A stretch of DNA of 64,000 nt. It comes from Deltaproteobacteria bacterium. Its GTDB lineage: Bacteria; Myxococcota; Myxococcia; Myxococcales; Anaeromyxobacteraceae. The DNA lies in assembly GCA_016214955.1 (NCBI GenBank), contig JACRMN010000012.1, positions 673,901-737,900 on the forward strand, in the 5' to 3' direction. Of this stretch, positions 18,637 to 27,417 are shown piece by piece. Each line of letters starts with the position of its first letter. The stretch's first letter is position 1. The position numbers and the translations under genes are program-made. The notes beneath the pieces are model-generated. The model worked only from the letters and a program-made list of their open reading frames with translations. It ran no database searches and was not told the DNA's origin.

Positions 18637-21357
18637 CTAGCGGGCCGGCTCGCCGGATGCGGGAGCCGGCGCCGGCGCCGGCGCGTCGGCCGGAGAGGCC
18701 CCCTCCGGCGCCTGCGGCGCGACCGGAGCGGGGATCTGGGGGGCGGGCGCCGGGGCCGGCATCGGGGTCCGTGCCGGATCGCGCCGCGGGATGGGGATGC
18801 CCCAGCGCGGCGTCGCCGGCGGGCTGCCGGTGGCGGGTGCCGGGGTCGGCCCGGTGGGCGGCGCGCTCGCCGGGGCGGGCGCCGGAGCCGGGGCGGCGCC
18901 GCGCCGGCCGTCGGGGCCGACGACCCCCTCGCCGGGAGCGCCGGGGCCGCCGTTCTCCAGCTTGAGGGCCTCGTTCTCCACGTCGCGGTGCATGCGGGAG
19001 TACGGGCCGGGCTTGCGCTCGTAGTCCACGTTGACGCGGTACTCGGGCTGGTCGCCGTAGAACTCGCGGATGAACTCCTGCTGCTCCTTGCGCTTTCGCT
19101 CCAGGATGCGCCGGTAGTCGGACTGGTCCCGGATGATGTAGGGCGTGAGGAAGAGGAGCAGGTTGGTCTTGGTCTTGGTGGCGGTCTGGTCGCGGAAGAG
19201 CCAGCCCAGCACCGGGATGTCGCCCAGCAGCGGGGTCTTGCGGACGCCGGTGACCACGCGGTCCTGGATGAGGCCGCCGATGACGATGGTGGACTGATCC
19301 TTGACGGTGATCTTGGTCTTCACCGAGCGCTTGGCGGTGGTGGGCCCGAGCTGCGGGTCCTTGGAGGCGATCTCCTCGGTCTGCTCGTCGAGCTGCAGGG
19401 TGACGGTGTCGCCCTCGTTGATCTGGGGCTTCACCTTGAGCCGCAGCTCCACGTTCTGCCGCTGGATGGGGGCGAAGAGGCCGGAGGTCAGGCCGCCGGA
19501 GAGCAGGCCGCTCGCCAGGCCGGCGGTGGCGGCGCTGTTCGCGCCGGTGGTGGTGGCCTGCGAGAGCAGATTCTGGATGCCAGGCTGGGCCACCGCCGCC
19601 TGGAAGGGCACGTTCTGGCCCACGGTGATCTCGGCGTCCTCGTTGTCCGAGGCCAGCAGGTGCGGGGTGGAGATGACGTTGACGTCGGAGGAGGTCTGCA
19701 GCGCCTGGAGCAGGACGGTGAAGCTGGAGACGCCCGGCAGCAGGTCCTTGAGCTCGGCCGAGGCCGGGCCGGAGAGGCCGGTGAGGAAGCCGCCCAGCGA
19801 CAGCAGGCTGGCGGGGTTGAAGGAGTTGATGCGGCCGGTCTCGGAGGCCAGGGGCAGGTAGCCCTTGCCCGAGGGGGTGTTCACCGGCACCACGCCGTGC
19901 ATCGAGACGCCGAACTGGTTCTCGTTGTTGAGGTTGACCTCGAGGATCACCGCCTCGACGAAGACCTGGCGCCGCGGCCGGTCGAGCTTGTCGATGAGCC
20001 GCTGCATGGTGGCGAAGTCGGAGCCGCTGGCCATGATGATGAGCGAGTTGGAGACCTTGTCGGCGGTGACCTTGACGTCGCCGGAGAAGAGGGCGGCGCT
20101 CGTGGCCCCGGCCGCGCCCGCCGGCTGGGCCCCCGGCTGCGGCGGGATGTTGCCGGGGACGCCGCCGGGGCGCCGCGTCGACGACTGGCCCGAGGCCAGC
20201 GACGAGAGCGTCTGGGCCAGGTCCTCGGCGTTGGCGTTCTTCATGTAGACGACGTGGATCTGTCCCTCGCCGGCGGTGGGCTGGTCGAGCTGGGCCACCA
20301 GCTCCTGGATGCGCTGGAAGCTCTTCTCGTCGGCGATGACCACCAGCTTGTTGGTGCGCTCGTCGGCCAGCACCTTGGAGATGGAGAGCTCGGTGGGGCC
20401 CTCGGCCGAGGGGGCGGGCGCCGGCTGGCCCGGGGCCCCGCCGACGCCGCCGATGATCGGCCGCCGCGCCGGCTTGCCCGGGCTGCCCGGGCTCGACTGG
20501 AAGATCTGGTTGATCTTCTCGGCCAGGTCGCGGGCCGGCGCGTGCTTCACCTGGATGAAGCGCACCAGGTCGCCGCCGCCGGGCCGGTCGATGGTCTCCA
20601 GCAGCTTCTCGATGCGGAGCAGGTTGAGGCCGATGTCGGTGATGATGAGCAGGTCGGGCGGCACCGACTGGATGTCGGCCCCCTGCGGCGAGGTGTAGTT
20701 GCCGAGCAGGCCGCGCAGCATGTCGGGGTCGGCGTGGCGCAGCCGGATGAGCCGGGTGACCGGCTGCTCCTGGGCCGGCGGCTCGCCGTCGGGGGAGATC
20801 ACCGGGATGGGCGTCTTCTTGGCGTCGGCGATGCGGGTCAGCCTCCAGTAGCGGCCCGACTGGAAGATGGCGATGTTGTTGGCGGTCAGGGCCGAGAGGA
20901 AGGCGGCGTAGGCCTCCTCGGCGGTGACCGGCGCCTTGGAGAGCAGGGTGATCTTCCCGCGGGCGATGTCCTCGGTGTAGGCGAAGTTGCGGCAGGTCCA
21001 GCGGCTGGCCTGCTCCAGCACGTCGACGATGTCGGCCTTGTTGAAGGCCAGCAGGAACTTCCCCTGCAGCGGCTGGCAGCGGCCCTCGCCGCCGGTGGGC
21101 ACCGACTCGGCGCTGGAGACGCCGGGGCGCGGGGCCGAGGGAGGGGCGCCGGGCGTGCCAGGCGGGGGCGCTCCCGGCACGCCGGCGGGAGCGGGCGCCG
21201 GGGCCACCTGGCCGGGCGGCGGCACCGCCGGGGCCACGCGCCCGGGCGAGCGCGGGCTGAGCGGCACGCTCGGAGTCCCGGGCACGGGCGACCGGGAGGG
21301 GGCCTGCGCGAGGGCCATCGCAGGGGCGAGCAGCAGGACGGCGAAGAGGAGGCGCAT
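18637..21357 (-). CDS. gspD: Type II secretion outer-membrane secretin GspD with Pro-rich ends
   Basis: A 906-aa secretin forming the outer-membrane channel. A signal peptide (cleaving after MALA, about residue 17) is followed by about 60 Pro/Gly-rich residues, the N0 domain, three N-domains, and the secretin core with VPFQAAVA, GGLIQDR and LGDIPVLGWLFR. The last 100 residues after VENEALKLENGG form a Pro/Ala tail with repeated PAPAP, where pilotin-binding tails normally sit. GspD is typically 650-750 aa, so both ends are extended. It starts 22 nt after gspC. Confidence 0.96.
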   Translation of the reverse strand: MRLLFAVLLLAPAMALAQAPSRSPVPGTPSVPLSPRSPGRVAPAVPPPGQVAPAPAPAGVPGAPPPGTPGAPPSAPRPGVSSAESVPTGGEGRCQPLQGKFLLAFNKADIVDVLEQASRWTCRNFAYTEDIARGKITLLSKAPVTAEEAYAAFLSALTANNIAIFQSGRYWRLTRIADAKKTPIPVISPDGEPPAQEQPVTRLIRLRHADPDMLRGLLGNYTSPQGADIQSVPPDLLIITDIGLNLLRIEKLLETIDRPGGGDLVRFIQVKHAPARDLAEKINQIFQSSPGSPGKPARRPIIGGVGGAPGQPAPAPSAEGPTELSISKVLADERTNKLVVIADEKSFQRIQELVAQLDQPTAGEGQIHVVYMKNANAEDLAQTLSSLASGQSSTRRPGGVPGNIPPQPGAQPAGAAGATSAALFSGDVKVTADKVSNSLIIMASGSDFATMQRLIDKLDRPRRQVFVEAVILEVNLNNENQFGVSMHGVVPVNTPSGKGYLPLASETGRINSFNPASLLSLGGFLTGLSGPASAELKDLLPGVSSFTVLLQALQTSSDVNVISTPHLLASDNEDAEITVGQNVPFQAAVAQPGIQNLLSQATTTGANSAATAGLASGLLSGGLTSGLFAPIQRQNVELRLKVKPQINEGDTVTLQLDEQTEEIASKDPQLGPTTAKRSVKTKITVKDQSTIVIGGLIQDRVVTGVRKTPLLGDIPVLGWLFRDQTATKTKTNLLLFLTPYIIRDQSDYRRILERKRKEQQEFIREFYGDQPEYRVNVDYERKPGPYSRMHRDVENEALKLENGGPGAPGEGVVGPDGRRGAAPAPAPAPASAPPTGPTPAPATGSPPATPRWGIPIPRRDPARTPMPAPAPAPQIPAPVAPQAPEGASPADAPAPAPAPASGEPAR

Positions 21358-21379
21358 AGGGCGGGGTTCTCAGGACGGG

Positions 21380-22360
21380 TCAGGGCCCGGTGATGTTGTA
21401 GTCCATCTTCTTGGGCTGGCCGTTGCGCTCGACCTCGATGGTGATGTGCGAGGCCTCCCGCAGCTTCTGGTAGATCTCGAGCGCCTTGTCGGGGGAGTTG
21501 ATCTCGTAGCCGTTGATGCGCTGGATGACGTCGCCGTTCTCGATGCCGATGGCCGAGTAGAGCGAGCCGGGCTGGATGGAGAAGAGCTTGAAGCCGTTGG
21601 CCACGCCGTTCTTGAAGCTGGGGACGATGCGCGCCTGGGTGGCGATGTTGTTGAGGTTGGAGAGGCTCTGGTCCACCACCCGCTTCTGCAGCTCGTACCG
21701 ATTCTCGGTGATCTTCTTCACGCCCGAGAGGTCCAGCGCCCCGGACGGATCCGCGGGGACGGCGGCCCCGGGGGCGGCGGCGAAGGCGGTGGCCGTCGCG
21801 CCGGGCTCGGCGCCGAAGTCGACGTACTCCTTGGTTCCGCCGTTGCAGATCACCGCCACCACCTGGTAGCCGGCGCCGGTGGCGTCGCGCGGATCGCGCA
21901 CCCGGTCCACGCGCAGCAGGGTGGCGCCCTGGACGCTGTCGCCCACGCCGTAGACGCGGGTCTCGCGGGTGGTGAGGTCGGTGAGCGAGGCGATGGACCA
22001 CTCGGGCCGCTCGGCGATCACCCCGGCCACGAGCTGGAGCCGCAGCGTGGTGCGGCTGGGTACCGACCGGGTGTCGAAGCAGTTCTGGGGAGTGGTCGGG
22101 GCAGGGGCGGACGCCGCGGCCACCTCCTGCGGCCTGGGCGGCGTGAGCCCGAAGAGCCGGTACAGCCGCTCGGCCTCGAGCGGCGGCGTGGGCGGCCCGG
22201 CGGGCGCCGCGGCCGGCAGCGCCGTCAGGTCCACTTGCGGCCGAGGCCGGATCACGGTGGCCACCACCGTGTTCACGGTTCGTGCAGTGAGCCAGGCCGC
22301 CGCCGCCAGCAGCAGGGCGTTGGCGATCCAGGCGTACTTGCGAAAGTAGACGTCGAGCAT
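21380..22360 (-). CDS. gspC: Type II secretion protein GspC
   Basis: A 326-aa inner-membrane protein linking the platform to GspD. One TM segment (about residues 9-28), a Pro/Ala linker, the HR domain (about 60-170, beginning AERLYRLFGLTPP and including RVYGVGDSVQGATLL), and a C-terminal PDZ domain (about 240-326) with GFKLFSIQPGSLYSAIGIENGDVI. Start at ATG 22360 (MLDVYFRK); an upstream ATG would put Gln/Pro residues before the anchor. It is the first structural gene of the operon, 219 bp downstream of the activator gene, with a dense regulatory region between. Confidence 0.95.
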   Translation of the reverse strand: MLDVYFRKYAWIANALLLAAAAWLTARTVNTVVATVIRPRPQVDLTALPAAAPAGPPTPPLEAERLYRLFGLTPPRPQEVAAASAPAPTTPQNCFDTRSVPSRTTLRLQLVAGVIAERPEWSIASLTDLTTRETRVYGVGDSVQGATLLRVDRVRDPRDATGAGYQVVAVICNGGTKEYVDFGAEPGATATAFAAAPGAAVPADPSGALDLSGVKKITENRYELQKRVVDQSLSNLNNIATQARIVPSFKNGVANGFKLFSIQPGSLYSAIGIENGDVIQRINGYEINSPDKALEIYQKLREASHITIEVERNGQPKKMDYNITGP

Positions 22361-22485
22361 GAGGTGCCGGTTCCCCGGCGGCTGCGAAAAGCAACGCACG
22401 TGCCAGGGGGCGGCTCGATGCTACCAGCCATCCGGCTGGAACCACGGGAGAAAGTGGAGGCGGGCGGCCCGCCGGCCGGGTGCCG

Positions 22486-22501
22486 CGCTCCGCCGGTGCC
22501 A
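22486..22501 (-). promoter_or_regulatory. Candidate sigma54 (-24/-12) promoter of the gsp operon
   Basis: Minus strand TGGCAC (22501-22496), 5 nt, GAGCG (22490-22486): GG and GC are separated by exactly 10 nt. The -24 element is perfect, the -12 element lacks the TT before GC. Predicted start near 22475, giving a leader of about 115 nt for gspC. The adjacent upstream gene encodes a sigma54 activator. Confidence 0.45.
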
Positions 22502-22551
22502 ATTTGGCAAACCGGCCGGTCACCGGTCCGGGGCGCTGCCAGTTTGGCAGC
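22497..22551. promoter_or_regulatory. Tandem dyads upstream of gspC (TGCCA-N3-TGGCA pair)
   Basis: TGCCAA-T-TTGGCA (22497-22509) and GCTGCCA-GTT-TGGCAGC (22535-22551) are two perfect inverted repeats with centres 40 bp apart. Between them lies the 10-bp palindrome ACCGGCCGGT (22511-22520) and a CACCGGT. The layout resembles paired binding sites of a dimeric activator. Confidence 0.55.
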
Positions 22552-22579
22552 CGGATCGCGGGTCCGGGAACCGGAGCCC

Positions 22580-23974
<1,395 letters not shown>

Positions 23975-23980
23975 GGGGCC

Positions 23981-23986
23981 ATGATA
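23981..23986 (-). promoter_or_regulatory. -10 box TATCAT of the activator gene
   Basis: Minus-strand TATCAT is followed by 6 nt (GGCCCC) and the GTG at 23974. Five of six -10 bases match. The mRNA would begin at the start codon; no Shine-Dalgarno is present. Confidence 0.5.
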
Positions 23987-24063
23987 GCGCGAGACGGCAG
24001 CATGGACGGCCCCGGAGCCGGATGGTAGAAGCGGCCACCCGACTTCGCAGAGGAGACGCGAGA

Positions 24064-24876
24064 ATGATGCGCCCGGCCGTACTCTCCGCCCTGGTCGCCC
24101 TGGCCGCCTGTGGCCCCGCCGTGAAGCAGGTGGACGTCGTGCCCGCAGAGATCACGCTGGAGGCCGTCGGGGCCACCGCCCGGGTCGAGGCCGTGCCCCG
24201 CGACTTCGGCGGCGGCGCCGTGCCGCTGCCGGTCCGCTGGCAGAGCTCCCGGCCCGAGGTGGCCGAGGTCGACGCCGCCGGCCGCGTCACCGCCCGCAAG
24301 AGCGGCGAGGCCGAGTTGCGGGCCGTCGTCGGCTCGCTCTCGGCGGTGGTGGCGGTGCGGGTCTCCATCCCTTCGCGGGCCGTCATCGAGCCGGCCTCGG
24401 TGCTGCTCACCGGCGTGCCCTCGAACCAGCAGCTCAGGCTCAGGCTCCTCGACGACGCCGGGCGCGAGATCGCCGCCCGCGACCCGAGCTGGTCGAGCGC
24501 CGACGTGGGCGTGGCCCGCGTGGTGGCCGGCGTGGTCTCCGCCTTCGGCCCGGGCCAGACGCAGGTGACCGCCAGCGCCGCCGGCCTCACCGCCACCGCG
24601 GCGGTCGAGGTGAGGCTCCCGCCCTTCGCCGCGCTCCGGGCCGAGCCGGCCCGGCTGCAGCTCGCCCCCGGGGCCACCGCCAAGGTGACCGCCCGGGCGG
24701 TGGACGCCGCCGGCAGGCCGGTGGCCGGCGTGCCGGTTCGCTACGCCTCCTCGGACGAGCGCGTCGTCCGGGTCACGGGGGACGGCACCGTCACCGCGGG
24801 CCCCAAGGGCAAGGCGCGCATCCTCGCCACCGGTGGCGGGCGCAGCGTCGCCGTCGAGGTCAGCGTCCGGAAGTAG
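24064..24876 (+). CDS. Ig-like (BIG2-type) repeat lipoprotein
   Basis: A 270-aa predicted lipoprotein: a short signal with lipobox LAAC (Cys near residue 16), then about three tandem Ig-like beta domains. BIG2-type signatures recur: RWQSSRPEVAEVDAAGRVTA, SWSSADVGVARV and VRYASSDERVVRVTGDGTVTA. Such domains are common in surface and periplasmic proteins and often mediate adhesion, but no partner is evident. GGAGACG about 8 nt before the ATG at 24064 is an adequate ribosome binding site. Its tail overlaps the convergent small lipoprotein by 17 bp. Confidence 0.85.
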   Translation: MMRPAVLSALVALAACGPAVKQVDVVPAEITLEAVGATARVEAVPRDFGGGAVPLPVRWQSSRPEVAEVDAAGRVTARKSGEAELRAVVGSLSAVVAVRVSIPSRAVIEPASVLLTGVPSNQQLRLRLLDDAGREIAARDPSWSSADVGVARVVAGVVSAFGPGQTQVTASAAGLTATAAVEVRLPPFAALRAEPARLQLAPGATAKVTARAVDAAGRPVAGVPVRYASSDERVVRVTGDGTVTAGPKGKARILATGGGRSVAVEVSVRK

Positions 24877-25060
24877 TCGGCGCCCCGGGCGGCGGATCCT
24901 CGGGGGCCGCCGGTGGGAGCGGCATCGGCGGCAGGGTGGGCTCGACGGCCATCGCCGCCGGCACCCGCGCCGCCGGCACCCGCTGGCGGCCGTGGCCACG
25001 ATCCTCGGGGCAGCCGGCCAGCGCCGCGGCCGCCGCCAGCGCCAGCGCCGCGCGCCTCAC
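24860..25060 (-). CDS. Small Pro-rich lipoprotein
   Basis: A 66-aa predicted lipoprotein, unrecognised. Signal of about 15 hydrophobic residues ending with lipobox LAGC, then a Pro/Ala-rich mature part. The GTG start at 25060 overlaps the stop of the 42-aa upstream gene as GTGA, the coupling used elsewhere in this genome, which supports both reading frames. The 3' end overlaps the convergent Ig-domain lipoprotein gene by 17 bp. Small size makes this less certain than the larger genes. Confidence 0.55.
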   Translation of the reverse strand: MRRAALALAAAAALAGCPEDRGHGRQRVPAARVPAAMAVEPTLPPMPLPPAAPEDPPPGAPTTSGR

Positions 25061-25185
25061 CGCGACCCCTCCGCGCCGGCGATCGGAGCCTCGCTCCCGA
25101 AGAGCGCCACCGCGCCGCCCGCGGCCAGCAGCAGGAAGGCCGCCGCCAGCACCGCCTCGGTCCAGCCTCCCGGCGTCCGCGACAT
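25057..25185 (-). CDS. 42-aa single-TM membrane protein
   Basis: A 42-aa open frame starting at ATG 25185: a short polar start (MSRTPGGWTE), one hydrophobic helix of about 20 residues (AVLAAAFLLLAAGGAVALFG) and a short polar tail. It ends in TGA that overlaps the GTG of the following lipoprotein. TACCCA lies 6 nt before the ATG and no Shine-Dalgarno is seen, like other possible leaderless starts here. Function unknown; it may anchor or assist the lipoprotein. Confidence 0.5.
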   Translation of the reverse strand: MSRTPGGWTEAVLAAAFLLLAAGGAVALFGSEAPIAGAEGSR

Positions 25186-25250
25186 GGGCAGTGGGTACAC
25201 CGGCGCGGCCCGTCGGGCAACCGCCTCGCGCCGCCTCCCGGAAACGGGAC

Positions 25251-25278
25251 GCGGCGGCGGCCGGAGGGCCGTCGCCGC
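25251..25278 (-). terminator. Terminator-like hairpin after rpmE
   Basis: GCGGCG (25251-25256) pairs with CGCCGC (25273-25278), with an inner GGCC/GGCC stem. It lies 22 nt past the rpmE stop on the minus strand. There is no U-tract. Confidence 0.4.
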
Positions 25279-25300
25279 GCGGGAGAGGCCAGCGGGTGGG

Positions 25301-25681
25301 CTACTCGGCCTTGGGTTCGGCGGCCTCGGCCGGCTTGGCCTCGGGCTCCGGCTTGGGCTCGGGCTTCGGCTTGCCGGCGTTGGCCTTGGCGCGCTTCGCG
25401 GCCCGGTTCTCCTGCTTGGCCTCGGCCTTCCTGGGTGCCGGAGCCGGCTCGGCCTTCTTGGGAGCCGGGGCAGCGGCGGCCGGGGTCGCCGAGTAGCGGG
25501 TCTTGAAGCGCTCGATGCGGCCGGCGGTGTCCATCAGCTTCTGCTTCCCGGTGAAGAACGGGTGGCAGGCAGCGCAGATCTCGATGTGGAAGTCGCCGCG
25601 CGTCGAGCGGGTCTCGATGACGTTCCCGCAGGCGCAGACGACCTTGGCCGGCTTGTAGTCGGGGTGGATGGCTTCCTTCAT
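25301..25681 (-). CDS. rpmE: 50S ribosomal protein L31 with Ala/Pro/Lys/Glu tail
   Basis: A 126-aa zinc-type L31 of the large ribosomal subunit. The core (residues 1-70) has the four zinc cysteines, CAC at 16-18 and CAAC at 37-40, plus HPFFTGKQK and [10 protein letters not shown]31 normally ends near residue 70; here about 55 more residues of Ala, Pro, Lys and Glu repeats ([10 protein letters not shown]) follow and should be disordered. A strong ribosome binding site (GGAAGG) precedes the ATG. The cysteine-bearing form is the zinc-replete paralogue in species with two L31 genes. It lies downstream of rho in the same direction. Confidence 0.95.
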   Translation of the reverse strand: MKEAIHPDYKPAKVVCACGNVIETRSTRGDFHIEICAACHPFFTGKQKLMDTAGRIERFKTRYSATPAAAAPAPKKAEPAPAPRKAEAKQENRAAKRAKANAGKPKPEPKPEPEAKPAEAAEPKAE

Positions 25682-25704
25682 GACGTCCTTCCAGTCGCCA
25701 CTTG

Positions 25705-25723
25705 CACGGCGTCAGGTGCCGTG
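25705..25723 (-). promoter_or_regulatory. Hairpin in the rho-rpmE spacer
   Basis: Minus-strand CACGGC-ACCTGAC-GCCGTG forms a 6-bp stem with a 7-nt loop, 23 nt before the rpmE start. No U-tract follows, so a leader structure (possibly an L31 contact) is more likely than a terminator. Function is inference. Confidence 0.35.
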
Positions 25724-25776
25724 GTCCGGGCGAGCCGCGGGATCTAGTCGTTCTGGGCCCTTGGGTCAAGCTCCGG

Positions 25777-27099
25777 CTACTTGCCGCCGCCGACCATCAT
25801 CTTGAAGAACTCGGCGTGGTCCTTCACCTGGCGGAACTTGTCGAGCATGAACTTCATGGCCTCGACGTTGTCGAGCCCGTTCAGGATGGTCTGCCGCAGG
25901 ATGTAGATCTTGGAGAGCCAGTCGGGGGGCAGCAGCAGCTCCTCCTTCCGGGTTCCGCTCTTGCCGATGTCCATGCAGGGGAAGATGCGCTTCTCCATCA
26001 GCTTGCGGTCGAGGACGATCTCGGAGTTGCCGGTGCCCTTGAACTCCTCGAAGATCACCTCGTCCATGCGGCTGCCGGTGTCGACGAGGGCGGTGCCGAT
26101 GATGGTGAGCGAGCCTCCCTCCTCGATGTTGCGGGCGGCGCCGAAGAAGCGCTTGGGCTTGTGGAGGGCGTTGGAGTCCACGCCGCCGGAGAGGATCTTG
26201 CCGGAGGGCGGCACCACCGAGTTGTAGGCGCGGGCCAGGCGGGTGATGGAGTCGAGGAGGATCACCACGTCGCGCTTGTGCTCCACCAGGCGCCGCGCCT
26301 TCTCGATGACCATCTCGGCCACCTGCACGTGGCGCGTGGCCGGCTCGTCGAAGGTCGAGGCCACCACCTCGCCCTTCACCGTCCGCTCCATGTCGGTCAC
26401 CTCCTCGGGCCGCTCGTCGATGAGCAGCACGATGAGGGTGACCTCGGGATGGTTGGCGGTGATGGCGTGGGCGATGTTCTGCAGCAGCACCGTCTTGCCG
26501 GCGCGGGGCGGCGAGACGATGAGGCAGCGCTGCCCCTTGCCGATGGGCGAGAAGAGATCCACCACCCGGGTGGTCATCTCGTTGGAGTCGTGCTCCAGGC
26601 GCAGGCGCGAGGTGGGGTAGAGCGGGGTGAGGTTGTCGAAGAGGACCTTGCTCTGGTTCTCCTCCGGCGGGCCGCCGTTGATCTCGTCCACCTTGAGGAG
26701 GGCGAAGTAGCGCTCGCCGTCCTTGGGCTGCCGCACCGTGCCGCGGACGGTGTCGCCGGTGCGCAGGTTGAAGCGGCGGATCTGCGAGGGCGACACGTAG
26801 ATGTCGTCGGGGCCGGGCAGGTAGCTGAAGTCGGGGCTGCGCAGGAAGCCGAAGCCGTCGGGCAGCACCTCGAGCGTGCCCTCGCCCCCGACCTCCATCT
26901 CCTCCTTCTTCTCCTCGGCCACCTTCGACTGGGCCTGGAGGATGGCGAAGATCAGGTCCTGCTTCTTCATGGCCCCGGCGGCCTCCACCTGGAGGCTGCG
27001 CGCCAGCTCGGCGAGCTCGGCCACCTTCTTGTGCTTCAGATCGGTGATGCTCGACGGGGCGGCGGGAGCGGACGGGGCGGCGGGAGTGGCTGCGGGCAT
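25777..27099 (-). CDS. rho: Transcription termination factor Rho
   Basis: The 440-aa hexameric RNA helicase that ends untranslated transcripts. An Ala/Pro start (about 18 residues) leads into the Rho N domain ([16 protein letters not shown]), the cold-shock RNA-binding fold with [29 protein letters not shown] split across residues 75-105, then the ATPase core: Walker [11 protein letters not shown] (about 200), Walker [18 protein letters not shown]-loop [11 protein letters not shown] and R-loop [30 protein letters not shown] region. Length is close to E. coli Rho. ATG 27099 is the best start; further upstream is a C-rich leader. Confidence 0.97.
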   Translation of the reverse strand: MPAATPAAPSAPAAPSSITDLKHKKVAELAELARSLQVEAAGAMKKQDLIFAILQAQSKVAEEKKEEMEVGGEGTLEVLPDGFGFLRSPDFSYLPGPDDIYVSPSQIRRFNLRTGDTVRGTVRQPKDGERYFALLKVDEINGGPPEENQSKVLFDNLTPLYPTSRLRLEHDSNEMTTRVVDLFSPIGKGQRCLIVSPPRAGKTVLLQNIAHAITANHPEVTLIVLLIDERPEEVTDMERTVKGEVVASTFDEPATRHVQVAEMVIEKARRLVEHKRDVVILLDSITRLARAYNSVVPPSGKILSGGVDSNALHKPKRFFGAARNIEEGGSLTIIGTALVDTGSRMDEVIFEEFKGTGNSEIVLDRKLMEKRIFPCMDIGKSGTRKEELLLPPDWLSKIYILRQTILNGLDNVEAMKFMLDKFRQVKDHAEFFKMMVGGGK

Positions 27100-27248
27100 G
27101 TCGCGTCTCGGGGAGTAGCGCGCCGGTGCCGAAAAATGCTCGCGGATTCGACTCGGGGGGTCCGGCGGGACTCTACGGGGTGTGCGGAGGGCTGCGGAGG
27201 AACGACTGGTACGGGGGGTGACGCCCGGGGGAAGGAACCCCATTCGTA
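27100..27248 (-). promoter_or_regulatory. C-rich 5' leader of rho
   Basis: About 140 nt between the promoter and the rho ATG. On the sense strand C clearly exceeds G, with runs such as TTCCTTCCCCC and TCACCCCCC and pyrimidine-rich CCAGTCGTTCCTCCGCAG, the composition of a rut site. Rho autoregulates through its leader in other bacteria; the same here is inference. The rest of the 318-bp gap to the next gene holds the promoters listed separately. Confidence 0.4.
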
Positions 27249-27272
27249 GGTCACGTCCGGTCGAGATGTCAA
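27243..27272 (-). promoter_or_regulatory. Candidate rho promoter
   Basis: Minus strand TTGACA (27272-27267), 18-nt spacer, TACGAA (27248-27243). The -35 is perfect and the -10 weak. It would give a leader of about 140 nt. Confidence 0.45.
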
Positions 27273-27369
27273 CCACTTGCGCCGCGGGGTGCGACCTTCT
27301 GGCGCGTGTAGGTGCGCTCCACCCATGGGCCCTTCGCGTGCCATGAACGCGGTGCAGGGGCTCAGGTCG

Positions 27370-27385
27370 TGGCACACACGGCGCA
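27370..27385 (+). promoter_or_regulatory. Candidate sigma54 promoter of the receiver/pilin pair
   Basis: TGGCAC (27370-27375), 5 nt, GCGCA (27381-27385); GG and GC are 10 nt apart. Predicted start near 27396, just before the strong GGAGGAGG ribosome binding site at 27400-27407. A TAGCGT at 27391 is an alternative -10 but would start transcription inside the ribosome binding site. Confidence 0.4.
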
Positions 27386-27417
27386 TGGGGTAGCGTTCCG
27401 GAGGAGGTCGGGGTCCA

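Noticed and set aside
15176-18640. A 1154-codon plus-strand open frame antisense to gspG, gspF and gspE.
   Set aside because: Composition (His, Asp, Gly, Val) is that of a shadow frame, and three well-conserved gsp genes fill the opposite strand.
25705-25723. The hairpin between rho and rpmE as an intrinsic terminator of rho.
   Set aside because: A 6-bp stem with no U-tract directly before the rpmE ribosome binding site is too weak; a leader role is more likely.
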